DNA of 64,000 nt from Chrysomallon squamiferum (GCA_012295275.1 CM022679.1:20736110-20800109), one strand, 5' to 3'; positions 26,801 to 49,451 are shown, counted from the first letter of the stretch. Notes: generated from the letters alone by a model not told the origin. A program made the numbers and translations.

Positions 26801-27790
26801 TGATCTGATTAAAGATGTATGATAAATAAATAATAAATAAATCATAATATGAAAAAACAAAGAATGATGGAAAGAATGAAAGAAAGGAAACCAAAGATAG
26901 AAAATATGGAAAGAAAGAAAGAAAGAAAGAAAGAAAGGTAGAAAAGAAAGAAGTAAAGGTAGAAAGAGAAGAAACAACGAAGGAAAGAAAGAAAAAAAAG
27001 AAAAAGAAACGTTGAAGCAGGTGAGCGAATGAACAAAACGGAAGAATGAATAAATATAGAAAAAACTAATAAAAGATATCGAAGCGTAGTACTCTTTAAA
27101 CGCAGGATTCTTTTCAGCTTTTATTCAAAACAAAATATAAAATCATATGTAGACTGCATTGATTAGCAGGTTAAGAATTTCCATACTGAATTTCTTCATT
27201 TGATTACTGAGAAAGAAAAGAGAGAATACTAACTGACTGACGAAAAAAGAAATGAAACTTATGCGAGTTGTGTTCACTGGTATATTTAGAGTGGCTTCCC
27301 TTATGTGAGATGTACTCACTGCTATATTTAGAGTGGCCTCCCTTATGTGACATGTGTTCACTGCTTTTTAGAGTGGCCTCCCTTATGTGAGATGTGTTCA
27401 CTGGTATATTTAGAGTGGCTTCCCTTATGTGAGATGTGTTCACTGGTTTTTAGAGTCGCCTCCCTTATGTGAGATGTGTTCACTGGTTTTTAGAGTCGCC
27501 TCCCTTATGTGAGATGTGTTCACTGGTATCCGAGATGTGTTCTCTCCCTTATCCGAGATGTGTTCACTAGTATAGTTACAATAGCCTACCTCGTGCGAGA
27601 TGTGTTCACTGGAATTAAGAAAATAACAAAGAAAATTCGATTACAAAAGCATAAATAAGCAGTCAGTGAGAGCAGACTGTATGAAGTGATAAAAATGTAT
27701 GATGAATAAATAATAAATAAATCATAATATGAAAAAAAAAAAAATGATGGAAAGAATGAAAGAAAGGAAACCAAAGATAGAAAATATGGA

Positions 27791-27830
<40 letters not shown>

Positions 27831-30800
27831 AAAAAGAAAAAGAAAGAAGAAAGTTAGAAAGAAAACAAACAACGAAGGAAAGAAAGAAAAGTAAGAAAAC
27901 ATTGAAGAAGGTGAGCGAATGAACAAAACGGAAGAATGAATAAAGATAGAAAAAACTAATAAAAGATATCGAAGCATAGTACTCTTTAAACGCAGGATTC
28001 TTTTCAGGTTTTATTCAAAATAAAATATAAAATCATATGTAGACTGCATTGATTAGCATACTGAATTTCTTCATTTGATTACTCACAAAGAAAAGAGAGA
28101 ATACTAACTGACTGACGAAAAAAGAAATGAAACTTATGCGAGTTGTGTTCACTGGTAAATTTAGAGTGGCCTCCCTTATGTGAGATGTATTCACTGGGAT
28201 ATTTAGAGTGGCCTCCCTTATGTGAGATGTGTTCACTGATATATTTAGAGTGGCCTCCCTTATGTGACATGTGTTCACTGCTTTTTAGAGTCGCCTCCCT
28301 TATGTGAGATGTGTTCACTGGTATATTTACAGTGGCTTCCCTTATGTGAGATGTGTTCACTGGTTTTTAGAGTCGCCTCCCTTATGTGAGATGTGTTCAT
28401 TCGTATATTTAGAGTGCCCTCCCTTATGCGAGATGTGTTCACTAGTATAGTTACAATAGCCTACCTCATGCGAGATGTGTTCACTGGAATTAAGAAAATA
28501 ACAAAGAAAAATCGATTACAAAAAAGCATAAATAAACAAACAGTCAGTGAGAGCAGAGTGTATGATCTGATTAAAAATATGTATGATAAATAAATAATAA
28601 ATAAATCATAATATGAAAAAAAAAAAAAAGAATGATGGAAAGAATGAAAGAAAGGAAAAACAAAGATAGAAAATATGGAAAAAAAGAAAGAAAGAAAGAA
28701 AAAAGAAAGAAAGAAAAGAAAGAAGTAAAAAGAAAAAAAGTAAAGAAAAGAGAAGAAACAACGAAGGAAAGAAAGAAAAGAAAGAAAACGTTGAAGCAGG
28801 TGAGCGAATGAACAAAACGGAAGAGTGAATAAATATAGAAAAAAATAAAAGATATATCGAAGCGTAGTACTCTTTAAACGCAGGATTCTTTTCAGCTTTT
28901 ATTCAAAACAAAATATAAAATCATATGTAGACTGCATTGATTAGCAGGTTAAGAATTTCCATACTGAATTTCTTCATTTGATTACTGAGAAAGAAAAGAG
29001 AGAATACTAACTGACTGACGAAAAAAGAAATGAAACTTATGCGAGTTGTGTTCACTGGTATATTTAGAGTGGCTTCCCTTATGTGAGATGTACTCACTGC
29101 TATATTTAGAGTGGCCTCCCTTATGTGACATGTGTTCACTGCTTTTTAGAGTGGCCTCCCTTATGTGAGATGTGTTCACTGGTATATTTAGAGTGGCTTC
29201 CCTTATGTGAGATGTGTTCACTGGTTTTTAGAGTCGCCTCCCTTATGTGAGATGTGTTCACTGGTATATTTAGAGTGCTCTCCCTTATCCGAGATGTGTT
29301 CACTAGTATAGTTACAATAGCCTACCTCGTGCGAGATGTGTTCACTGGAATTAAGAAAATAACAAAGAAAATTCGATTACAAAAGCATAAATAAACAGTC
29401 AGTGAGAGCAGAGTGTATGATCTGATTAAAAATGTATGATAAATAAATAATAAATAAATCATAATATGAAAAAAAAAAATGATGGAAAGAATGAAAGAAA
29501 GGAAACCAAAGATAGAAAATATGGAAAGAAAGAAAGAAAGAAAGAAAGGTAGAAAAGAAAGAAGTAAAGGTAGAAAGAAAACAAACAACGAAGGAAAGAA
29601 AGAAAAGAAAGAAAACATTGAAGAAGGTGAGCGAATGAACAAAACGGAAGAATGAATAAAGATAGAAAAAACTAATAAAAGATATCGAAGCATAGTACTC
29701 TTTAAACGCAGGATTCTTTTCAGGTTTTATTCAAAATAAAATATAAAATCATATGTAGACTGCATTGATTAGCAGGTTAAGAATTTCCATACTGAATTTC
29801 TTCATTTGATTACTCACAAAGAAAAGAGAGAATACTAACTGACTGACGAAAAAAGAAATGAAACTTATGCGAGTTGTGTTCACTGGTAAATTTAGAGTGG
29901 CCTCCCTTATGTGAGATGTATTCACTGGGATATTTAGAGTGGCCTCCCTTATGTGAGATGTGTTCACTGGTATATTTAGAGTGGCTTGCCTTATGTGAGA
30001 TGTGTTCTCACTATATTTTTAGAGTGGCCTCCCTTATGTGACATGTGTTCACTGCTTTTTAGAGTCGCCTCCCTTATGTGAGATGTGTTCACTGGTATAT
30101 TTAGAGTGGCTTCCCTTATGTGAGATGTGTTCACTGGTTTTTAGAGTCGCCTCCCTTATGTGAGATGTGTTCATTGGTATATTTAGAGTGCCTCCCTTAT
30201 GCGAGATGTGTTCACTAGTATAGTTACAATAGCCTACCTCGTGCGAGATGTGTTCACTGGAATTAAGAAAATAACAAAGAAAATTCGATTACAAAAGCAT
30301 AAATAAACAGTCAGTGAGAGCAGACTGTATGAAGTGATTAAAATGTATGATAAATAAATAATAAATAAATCATAATATGAAAAAAAAAAGAATAATGGAA
30401 AGAATGAAAGAAAGGAAACCAAAGATAGAAAATATGGAAAGAAAGAAAGAAAGAAAGAAAGAAAGGAAAAAAAGAAAGAAAGAAAGGTAGAAAAGAAAGA
30501 AGTAAAGTTAGAAAGAAAACAAACAACGAAGGAAAGAAAGAAAAGTAAGAAAACGTTGAAGCAGGTGAGCGAATGAACAAAACGGAAGAATGAATAAAGA
30601 TAGAAAAAACTAATAAAAGATATCGAAGCATAGTACTCTTTAAACGCAGGATTCTTTTCAGGTTTTATTCAAAATAAAATATAAAATCATATGTAGACTG
30701 CATTGATTAGCATACTGAATTTCTTCATTTGATTACTCACAAAGAAAAGAGAGAATACTAACTGACTGACGAAAAAAGAAATGAAACTTATGCGAGTTGT

Positions 30801-32340
30801 GTTCACTGGTAAATTTAGAGTGGCCTCCCTTATGTGAGATGTGTTCACTGGTATATTTAGAGTGGCTTCCCTTATGTGAGATGTACTCACTGCAATATTT
30901 AGAGTGGCCTCCCTTATGTGAGATGTACTCGCTGCTATTTTTAGAGTGGCCTCCCTTATGTGACATGTGTTCACTGCTTTTTAGAGTGGCCTCCCTTATG
31001 TGAGATGTGTTCACTGGTATATTTAGAGTGGCTTCCCTTATGTGAGATGTGTTCACTGGTTTTTAGAGTCGCCTCCCTTATGTGAGATGTGTTCACTGAT
31101 ATATTTAGAGTGCCCTCCCTTATGCGAGATGTGTTCACTAGTATAGTTACAATAGCCTACCTCATGCGAGATGTGTTCACTGGAATTAAGAAAATAACAA
31201 AGAAAATTCGATTACAAAAGCATAAATAAACAGTCAGTGAGAGCAGAGTGTATGGACTGATTAAAAATATACGAGAAATAAATAATAAATAAATCATAAT
31301 ATGTAAAATAAAGAAGGATTGAAAGAATGAAAGAATGGATATAAAGATAGTAAAGATTGAAAGAAAAGAAAGAAGTACGGATAGAAAGAAAAAAGAACGA
31401 AGGAAAGAAAGAAAAGAAAGAAAACATTGAATCAGGTTAGCCAATCAAGCAAACGGAAGAATGAATAAAGATTGAAACTATTAACTAAACACATCGAAGT
31501 GTTGTACTTTTGACTGCATTGATTAGCAGGTTAAGGATTTCCATACTGAATTTCTTCATTAGATTACTGAGAAAGATGTGTTGTCTAGTATATTTAGATT
31601 GGCCTCCCTTATGTGAAATGTATTCACTGGTATATTTAAGGTGGCCTCCCTTATGTGAGATGTGTTCACTGCTTTTCAGAGTCACCTCCCTTATGTGAGA
31701 TGTGTTCATTGGTTTTTAGAGTGGCTTCCCTTATGTCAGATGTGTTCACTGGTATATTTAGAGTGGCGTCCCTTATGTGAGATGTGTTCACTGCTTTTTA
31801 GAGTGACGTCCCTTAGGTGAGATGTGTTCACTGGTATATTTATATTGCCCTCCGTTATGCGAGATGTGTTCACTAGTATAGTTACAATAGCCTACCTAAT
31901 GCGAGATGTGTTCACTGGAATTAAGAAAATAAGAAAAGAAATTAGATTACAAAAGCATAAATAAACAGTCAGTTGGAGCAGAGTATATGAACTGATTAAA
32001 TATATACGACAAATAAATAATAAATAAATCATAATATGAAAAATAAAGAAGGATGGAAAGAATGAAAGTAAGGAAATAAAGATAGAAAGGATGGAAAGAA
32101 AAGAAAGAAGTAAGGATAGAAAGAAAAAAGAACGAAGGAAAGAAAGAAAGAAAACATTGAAGCAGGTTAGCGAATGAAGAAAACGTAAGAATGAATAAAC
32201 ATTGAAATAATTAACGAAACAGATCGAAGTGTGGTACTTTCGCTGTTATATTTATTCGCTGAGATGTATTCACTGTTATATTTAGAGTGGCCTCCCTTAT
32301 GTGAGATGTATTCATTGGTATTAAGAAAAATATAAAGAAT
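20880..32340. repeat. Higher-order satellite: 42/40-bp subunits in alternating 850-bp units
   Basis: Each unit of about 850 bp has about eight or nine subunits of 42 bp (TTTAGAGTGGCCTCCCTTAT, then GTGAGATGTGTTCACTGGTA) or a 40-bp variant, followed by about 450 bp of purine-rich DNA with GAAA runs and the conserved CATATGTAGACTGCATTGAT. Type A units (TTAGCATACTGAATTTC; near 21.2, 22.9, 24.6, 26.3, 28.0, 30.7 kb) alternate with type B (TTAGCAGGTTAAGAATTTCC; near 22.05, 23.74, 25.45, 27.14, 28.92 kb), giving a dimer of about 1.7 kb. The unit near 29.75 kb mixes both types. Both ends of the array are diverged. Because 42 is a multiple of three, long frames open on both strands; they are not supported as genes. 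Confidence 0.93.
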
Positions 32341-33970
32341 ATTCGATTACATAAGCATAAAAGTATCAACTGATTAATAGTATATCATAAAGAAATAGTA
32401 AAGAAATCATAATACGAATTTTAAAAAAGAAAGAAGGAAAAAATGAAAGACAGGAAGCAAAAGATAGAAAAGATGAAAAGAAAAGAAAGAAAGACAGAAA
32501 AGAAAGAAGTAAGGATAGAAAGAAAGGAAAGAAGGAAGGGAAAAAGAAAATATTGAAACATCTTAAAGAATGAACAAAAAGGAAGAATGAATACAGATAG
32601 AAATAAATAATTAAACAGAACGAAGCGTGGTACTGTTTAAACGGAGCATTCTGTTCAGCTTTTATTCAAATTAAAATGCGTTCCCGAATATTGTCTACTG
32701 TCTATTTAGACGTACATTAAACAGAGAATTTTCAAAATTCTAAACTACATACAGACATACATATACATACATACATGCTTACATACACACACAGCAACAC
32801 ACACACACAAATATCCAAACATAGACACACACATAGGCCTACATACATATGCACACATTCTCTGTCATAAGTATTTAATATTGTTTCTGCTTTAATAAAA
32901 TTACTACTAATATTTCTATTTTCACTACTAATAGTTCTACCAGAACTGCTGCTGTTGTTATCATTACTACCACGACAACATCAACTACTACTAGCAATAT
33001 TATTACTTCTACAGCTAATAATAATATCAAGATGAAAAAAGGAAAAGAGAAAAACAAGAAAAAAGGTTATGACGTGTGGGGATACGTAATTATTATTGAT
33101 GGTGACGTCATACTAGCTTCGTGGAAACAAATAAAAGTATCCCGGGTGAAACAACAATGAATTTGACAACTAATTGATTACTTAACCTTTTACATTTATT
33201 TTGGTTTAATCTAGATATAAGCTATACAAATGACTGTACAAAGATAGCTTTTGACAATGAAGTAAACAACTAGATTCTGAATATAAATTTCAAGTCTGCT
33301 GGTTTGTTTACTAATAACATCATGATCGATCAGAAGGTAATTAAATTGTATATTCTAAAATGTTCTGCTACAATGTAATAAAAATTAAAATAAAATAAAA
33401 TAACATAACATAAACATTAGTCTCGCTATAATTAAACCATAAGTCTACAAAATATTGTCCTTAAAACATTTAATATAATTATTATAAATACTGTAGCAAT
33501 TACCTTAATTTCTCTTTACTTTATCATCCTCTGATTAAGTGAAATATTCTTTAAAACAATTATTGTTGTCTAAATAACAATAATTACGCAGTAAAATATT
33601 CTCGAGTTGAACATTGCTGTGGTGGTTTGATCTGTTCCAGTTATGCCTTTTTCGAAATACATATATGCACACACATTTATATGGTTTCGTTATTGTTATT
33701 TATTTATTTATTTTGTTCCTGCTATTGATGATTTTAATTTTAATTATTATTATTCATAAAAAAAAATTAAAAAAGGAAAGAAAGAAAGAAAGAAAAAAAT
33801 AAAAAAAAAGAAAGAAAGAAAAGAAAAAAGAAAGAAAAAGAAATCAAGAAATAAATTGGACAAATCCAGCTGGACAAGTCACAGTTTCTCTGTTTTACTC
33901 GGATACGACCCTGGCTTACGTGTAAAGAATTTCTTTATTTTCGTTTCTGTTCCCTTCTTTTGCTTTAGCG
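32341..33970. other. Intergenic DNA upstream of the RING-NHL gene
   Basis: Begins with a diverged purine-rich satellite remnant (to about 32640), then a CATACATA/ACACAC patch (32740-32870) and AT-rich sequence with A-runs near 33755-33850. The last part probably holds the promoter and 5' UTR exon(s) of the gene starting at 33976, but no exon can be fixed. Confidence 0.45.
33103..33110. promoter_or_regulatory. Perfect CRE-type palindrome TGACGTCA
   Basis: The full 8-base CREB/ATF consensus lies about 870 bases upstream of the start codon of the RING-NHL gene. A single short match in a long window can occur by chance; function is inference. Confidence 0.25.
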
Positions 33971-33975
33971 GTGTA

Positions 33976-35497
<1,522 letters not shown>

Positions 35498-35875
35498 TTA
35501 TTATCTGCTTTATTATCTTACTTCATACGTTTGTAAAAACACCATTTCGCCAACAGTTCTTTCTTTAGTGTTAAAGAAAAAAAAAAAAAACCAAACAATT
35601 ATTTATTATATTTTTTACTTTTTTATTTTTTTATTTATGTTTTTCATTTTGTGTATAGTTTCGTTGTTATTTGGATATATATTATATTCTCTATATTTCT
35701 ATATTACTATTATCTTACCATATTTTAATTAATCTGCTTTCCTTTGTTTTTTAATTTAAAATCTTAAGCATTAAATTACTGTTGTTTTATTTTTACATTT
35801 TATTTTTAAATTATTATCACTCAAAGCATTTCGTTGTCGTCGTTGTTGTTGGTTTCTGCATGTGATTTTAAATGT

Positions 35876-43871
<7,996 letters not shown>

Positions 43872-44390
43872 AACGATTGAAAATACGCATATAGACGTAC
43901 ACTTACGTTTCTCCGCACCTCATTGTGATATATAGGTCATGTCAACAGAAAGGTCGAATGTACTAAATTGCTGTTTAGGTTTTAAATAAATTTATGTTTG
44001 TAAACAAATAAAATAATTGAAATAGCAACAACAGCAGCGGCAGCAGTATTAATACCATATTAATAGTAATAATAAAAATTATAAAATGAAATAAGAAACA
44101 GTAAAATAAAATAATTAAAATAACTATAGCCTGACCGGTAAAATAAATTACGAAGTTCCTTTCGCTAAATGCCGCATCTAGTTAATACGCATGCGTAACA
44201 AAAATTAGGTTGGTTATGTTTAAGAACTCGAATAAGTCGACAGTATTTTTATTAACAGGGGTGACACTGTAAACTGAGTTGTATTGTTGTCTCTATATTA
44301 TTTACCACTCAGAAAATGTACTGACATATTTTACTGATCGCTCATAAACAGCACTTACGTTAACAAAAATATATAAAAAAGCTTTTTTAC

Positions 44391-44430
<40 letters not shown>

Positions 44431-44445
44431 TGTCTTGTATTACTA

Positions 44446-45231
44446 CAGTGGTACCTTGACTTACGAGCTTAATTCGTTCCGTGACCGAGCTGGTATCTCA
44501 ATTTTTTCGTATATCAAATCAATTTTCACAACTGAAATTAATTGAAATACTATTAATCCATTCCAGCCCCCCAAAACCACCCGAAATATTATTATTAATA
44601 TTATTATTATCATTTTTTTTTTTTTTTTTTTTTGATGTTTGTTTTGGAAAAAGAAAAATGTATTTATAAATGACAAAATAAAAGAGAATGTAAAGAAATA
44701 AATTGGTTTTGTCAAGTCTATTTATCTTGGAGATCATTATTTTAACGCCTTTGGTTGGAGTTACAGTCTATATCGACTCCTTCAGCTTCAAGATGGTACA
44801 TATCGTAGAAGTACTACGATCGTACTGCCTAGCCAAGTCGACTACATACACACCTCGCTTATGTTTTTTCTATGAATTCAAGCTTTAATTCAATGGACAT
44901 CATCCGCGTCTTCTTCTCAGCACTGTCCTTCGCACTCACTTTCTTAGGATCCATTGTCAGAAAAAAGAAATTTGGCAAAGTACTGCACAAAACTCGAGCA
45001 CAACACAACAGACATGATTCTGCGGCGAGGTAACCACGTGAAGTAAACGAGTGAGACTTGGGATGCTGGCCGGATGTTATGTTGTTCGTTGCACCAACTA
45101 GCGGCGGCGTATCTGAAGATCGCACGTAACTCGGATTTTGGCTCGCTTCTCAAAGCAAAAAATCGACCGGTTGACTGCTCGTAACACGAAAAACTCGTAA
45201 GTTGGGGCACTCGTAAATCGAGGTACCACTC
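44446..45231 (-). mobile_element. Decayed pogo/Tigger-type DNA transposon (786 bp)
   Basis: Terminal inverted repeats begin CAGTGGTACCTTGACTTACG on the left. On the right, read on the opposite strand, they begin GAGTGGTACCTCGATTTACG. A TA dinucleotide flanks each end (44444-44445 and 45232-45233), the target duplication expected of the Tc1/mariner/pogo group. Inside, the minus strand from 44954 encodes MDPKKVSAKDSAEKKTR followed by SIELKLEFIEK, like the N-terminus of Tigger/jerky transposases. After a one-base frame change it continues with VVDLARQYDRSTSTICTIL, the helix-turn-helix region. The catalytic DDE part is absent, so the copy is a non-autonomous deletion derivative. It sits about 575 bp upstream of the PBLD-like start codon. 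Confidence 0.88.
44770..44954 (-). pseudogene. Transposase N-terminal remnant (CENP-B/Tigger HTH) with frameshift
   Basis: About 60 codons of the DNA-binding N-terminus of a pogo-family transposase inside the element at 44446-45231. The first 31 codons are in one frame ending in a stop. The helix-turn-helix (HKRGVYVVDLARQYDRSTST) continues in the neighbouring frame, consistent with a one-base insertion in an A-run. The remaining transposase is missing. Confidence 0.8.
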
Positions 45232-45233
45232 TA

Positions 45234-48200
45234 GTTTTAGACGAGCACTTGTAGATTAGAGTGATATAGATAAATTTGTAAAGCAGCTTGCATAGTATTG
45301 ATTTAGCGTACTTTAGCTGAAATATGCCTCTGTCTATTGTAAACTGGAAGCACAGCAGCTAGTATTTACACTCGTATTCTTATGATCTTCCTGAATTAGA
45401 AATTGTTACGATAAGCCTGAATTAGGGTACATTATACACAATTCAGTACTTTTTCAATTAACTGCCCCCAGTAACAAACTGTATTTTCACGGAAGAGCGT
45501 GTGTAGTCAACCTCTCTCGGCGCTTCGGACCTTAGCGTATCATTCTATGGAAAGAAACTAAACGTATTCTGTTTACCTTCAAGTTATTTTATGTTGTTTT
45601 GTTGTTCTTCATTTGTAACTAAATATAGCAACAATCGAGTACATTTTAAAAATATCTAGTCGCCATCAATTTCCTGTATCGTGACGTCATCGCGTTCAAG
45701 GCGGACCATTTTTCTGTAAAGTGATATCGTGATGTCAGACGAAATGTGACAACCAGTCTGTCGCGTGCGCAGCTATAGTGACTCCAGATGTTAAGAGATA
45801 AAATGGTGGCGTTCAAATATTTTATTGTCACACTTTGTAATTGGCAATGATATAATTATTCAAAAAATAGTGTTGAATAAAATAACAACTTGTAGCCATA
45901 AAGAACTATATTAGACAATTTATTCATACTGCCGTATTGCCTTTTATAATTAATTTTTACTCCTCCCATAATATGTCAAACTGTTGCAGTTAATGATAAA
46001 GTATAAATCACTGACTGTGAAAAGAAAAATCTAATGTTTAATTAAGACTGGAAAACTCGTTTCGTCCATTATTCAAATACCTGGGTTTCACGTAAATTGA
46101 TAAAGGAAATCCGCTACTGAAAAAATCTAACAATTCTGAAGTAGATCGATTTTGTAATTTGTCTCTGGAATGTGAGGTCTAAGTAAATAAATACGCAGAA
46201 AGTAATAAAAGAATGAATGAATGAATTATTTAAATAAGTAATGAATATATAAATAAATAGAAACGTACCATTTACGCACTATAATTATGTATATATAATA
46301 AACATATATTATTCATACGTATTTAGAAACACATACACATGCGTACATTCGTACATACATATATACGAACATAGATATAATATAATTTATAAAATATTTT
46401 CTAGTAATTTAGAATTAACCAGTCAAAATGCATTTTAGAACTTGAAACTGCAGCAGAATTATTATTATTATTATTATTATTATTATTTTTAACTTCGGCG
46501 TCTAACAAATTTAAGTTAATAGTCATAACTATAACAGCTAATCTTATGTCAATACATGTTTATTTATTTATTTGTTTATTTATTGTCATACTTCTAAAAC
46601 AACAATAAAACGAAAATTAAAAAAAATACATACAGATTGAGATTAAAGAAATTATTCATTCATTTTAAATTCAAATTAACACAACACAAAGAACAACAGA
46701 AACAATAGCAGCAGCAGCATCAGCAATAACAACAACAACAACAACAACAACACTAATAAAAATAACAACAGCAAAGATAACAACAAAAAGGATAAAAAAA
46801 AAAAGAAATCCCGTCAAGATTTCACGATGACCTCAGTAACAGTGTGATTATTGTATGGCTATTTGAATAACTTATGATGTTTACTGTCATTAAACGTTGC
46901 CATAGCGTAAAGAGGCAATCAGTTATAAAGAAAGGCAAAGTTTCATTCAAACAGCAAGTTTATTAGTTCCACCAGATTGGTTAACCATTCATCAATAAAT
47001 CTAGTGATTTATTGTTTAACGATTTCTCCAAATGTCGTTACCGTCGTTCCAACAAACAAAAATAAAAACAGTCACCGTAGTTTATCGTTATCATTAGCAG
47101 CAGCATAAGCAGTGACGACAACGACAACGACAACGAACTTGATAAATAAATAATGAAAAGTACTATTTAAAAATATACAATGTACACAGATATATACATA
47201 TATACACACTTATATATACATACATATATAATGCATACACATAAATACATGATCATACCTTTGTTTTATTTTATTTATTTTCTTTCTTTATTTGGCTATT
47301 ACTTAATTTATTTATTTCCTAAATTATATTATTTTATATTATATTTTATTTATTTATTTATTTATTTAATAAAATGAGCACAATTCACTCTAAACGATTT
47401 ACGCAATGTCTGTATTCACTGGACCGTTTCGTCCCAAGTGATTTTCGTTAACCGTTTTGAAATCGATAAATCTATAACGAACTTGACGTTCACTCAAAGA
47501 TTCTCACCTACGCCGTTACTTTGTGCCCTACACAAATGTGGCATCTGGAAATTAAATACTAAAAGAACAATGTCCCAGGTTTTGATGTTCCCATGGCAAC
47601 AGATTAACGGATGCAGGCGAGGAGTAGTCTTTGCATCAATGGCTTAATGGCAAATGCATTTATCAAATGCAACTTTGTCGACATGTACGGATGTTTCCAT
47701 CAAAGGAGATGTTAAGTTTTATTGTGAGCATAAAGATTGAAATTTGGATGTCACTTAGCTGAAAGCTATAAAAATAAAAAAAAAAATCATAATAATAAAA
47801 ATAATAAATTAAAAAATTAAAAAATTAATGTGACTATTGTTCAAAGCAAAAAGTTTGCAAGCAGTAAAAACATAACATTTTTATTCAAATTCTGAAACAC
47901 AGTTTCATGTTAGGGAAAACAAAAATTCTAAATAAATTCTTATTCTTTTAGTTATTCTTTAAATGATGCAGGTGATGCAGAAATTAAATTATAGTAGTTT
48001 GTGAAAGAGTTTTTAAAAAGAACATTCCCACCTTTTAAACGTACATTTTTTTTAATTTTTTTTTTTTTTTTTTAAATAGTTATAAACATTTAAGATTTCA
48101 GAGACGGCAGAAACAACTTTTATGCATCTGGTTATTAAATTACTTGTCAGAATTTGTTAAAGGGTTTTCAATACTAAATTTTATTAAAAACATACATCAT

Positions 48201-49450
48201 CCATTAATCTAGCAGAACATTCTGATATAACAAATCGATTAGCTGCGATGAATTGAAAGTTTTTTTATTATACGATATTTATTTTAAATGGAACAGTCCA
48301 TTTGTTTTTGAGTGATTATATAACCTATAGAAACAATCCAAAATAATTTTACATGTTGCAGTCACGTTACGTTAACATGGTACAAAGCGCAGTCGTTTTG
48401 AAAACACAATCACAGCCTACATCATAAATATTCATCGGCTCTTTGGAATATATTTGTTTTTCTCGAATATTTCATGGGACGCTAACTGTAATCGACAAAA
48501 CCTGCTATCAGATGATTACTGTAGTCGTTCTACAAAGTGCTGCTTAGTTCTGGCCAGGTGAAGAATTTGTTTGAAACAAGCCAAGCTAAATGTATCAGAA
48601 AATTATTCTCGAGGGTTTTTTTTCTTCTTCTAACAACTGGAAAACGAGTAGCTGAATACTGTACGGATTCCTCTGAGGATTTGTTTAAATAAACAAACAT
48701 TTCAGGAAGCGAATACAAGTATATCACACAAAAGTTCTTATTTGAATGAAATGACAAATTTATTTTTAATTACGGAAACGTAATATGCTTTAGCCAGATA
48801 TGTTTGAATTATTAAGATAACAGCAAAGGTAGCCTGTGTTTTGCACACTCGGAAAATAAAATTTATCCTTTATGAGTGAAAAGGAACTGAACGGTGAAAT
48901 GTCCATATAATGTCTAGGATATAATTTGATTTCTATGGTATAACTTGCTGGAAAGAACTGTATGGAGGATTTCTAGAAATTCTAGAAAGATATTCAGTTT
49001 CCACTGCCTAATTTGTGAATTTTGTTTTATTCCTTTGGTGTATTCTAGAAATCATTTTAATAATATTCCATTCTTTGTGTGAAATGTCCGTCGTAAAGGA
49101 ATTTTAGGAAATAATAGTATTGTTATTTGTGGGAAAATATTACTTTGAAATATTCAAGGAAATTTAAAAATATACTGTTACTTTTACTTAAGTTATAGAA
49201 AATTTACTGAAAACATAATTTTTGGAACATATTACTTCATTTAGCGTATCCGAAACATCCCGAAAACAGGCCTTGTATTGTTCAACTCAAATTTCTACTG
49301 CGTGCTTTGAAATATCAACATTCTAAAATTCTTGGAAAATATTTCGTAGTGTAAAGAAAAATGTTGTGAATGATTTTTCAATGACTCAAGCAATTTGTTC
49401 TCGTAAATTACCTAAATTACTTTACCATCTTTGTGGAACTGTTCCGTAAA
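45234..49450. other. Intergenic AT-rich DNA, no gene recognised
   Basis: 4.2 kb between the transposon and the Ly6-like gene. It contains (ATT)n at 46457-46487, CAGCAG/(AAC)n words near 46700-46755, (TTTA)n near 47345-47370, T- and A-runs near 47780 and 48045-48075, and one TGACGTCA palindrome near 45681-45688. Reading frames of 60-75 codons show no domain. Confidence 0.5.
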
Positions 49451-49451
49451 C

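Noticed and set aside
21200-31700. CRISPR-like array of regularly spaced repeats
   Set aside because: Repeats are contiguous without unique spacers, and the context is animal intron-containing DNA.
21196-31709. Minus-strand repeats SHIREATLNIPVNT / SHKGGHSKYSSE suggestive of zinc-finger-like or antifreeze-like proteins
   Set aside because: A 42-bp satellite is open in several frames, 40-bp units shift phase, and no conserved Cys or His pairs match a finger.
33856-33975. Upstream in-frame extension of the RING-NHL protein
   Set aside because: A strong pyrimidine tract and AG at 33968-33969 indicate that this is intron or UTR; the ATG at 33976 gives the expected short N-terminus before the RING.
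45646-45831. Minus-strand 61-codon frame in a GC-richer patch with TGACGTCA
   Set aside because: No domain or splice support, and too distant from the neighbouring gene starts to call a promoter.
47438-47647. 69-codon plus-strand frame
   Set aside because: No recognisable motif, neighbouring exon or splice support.
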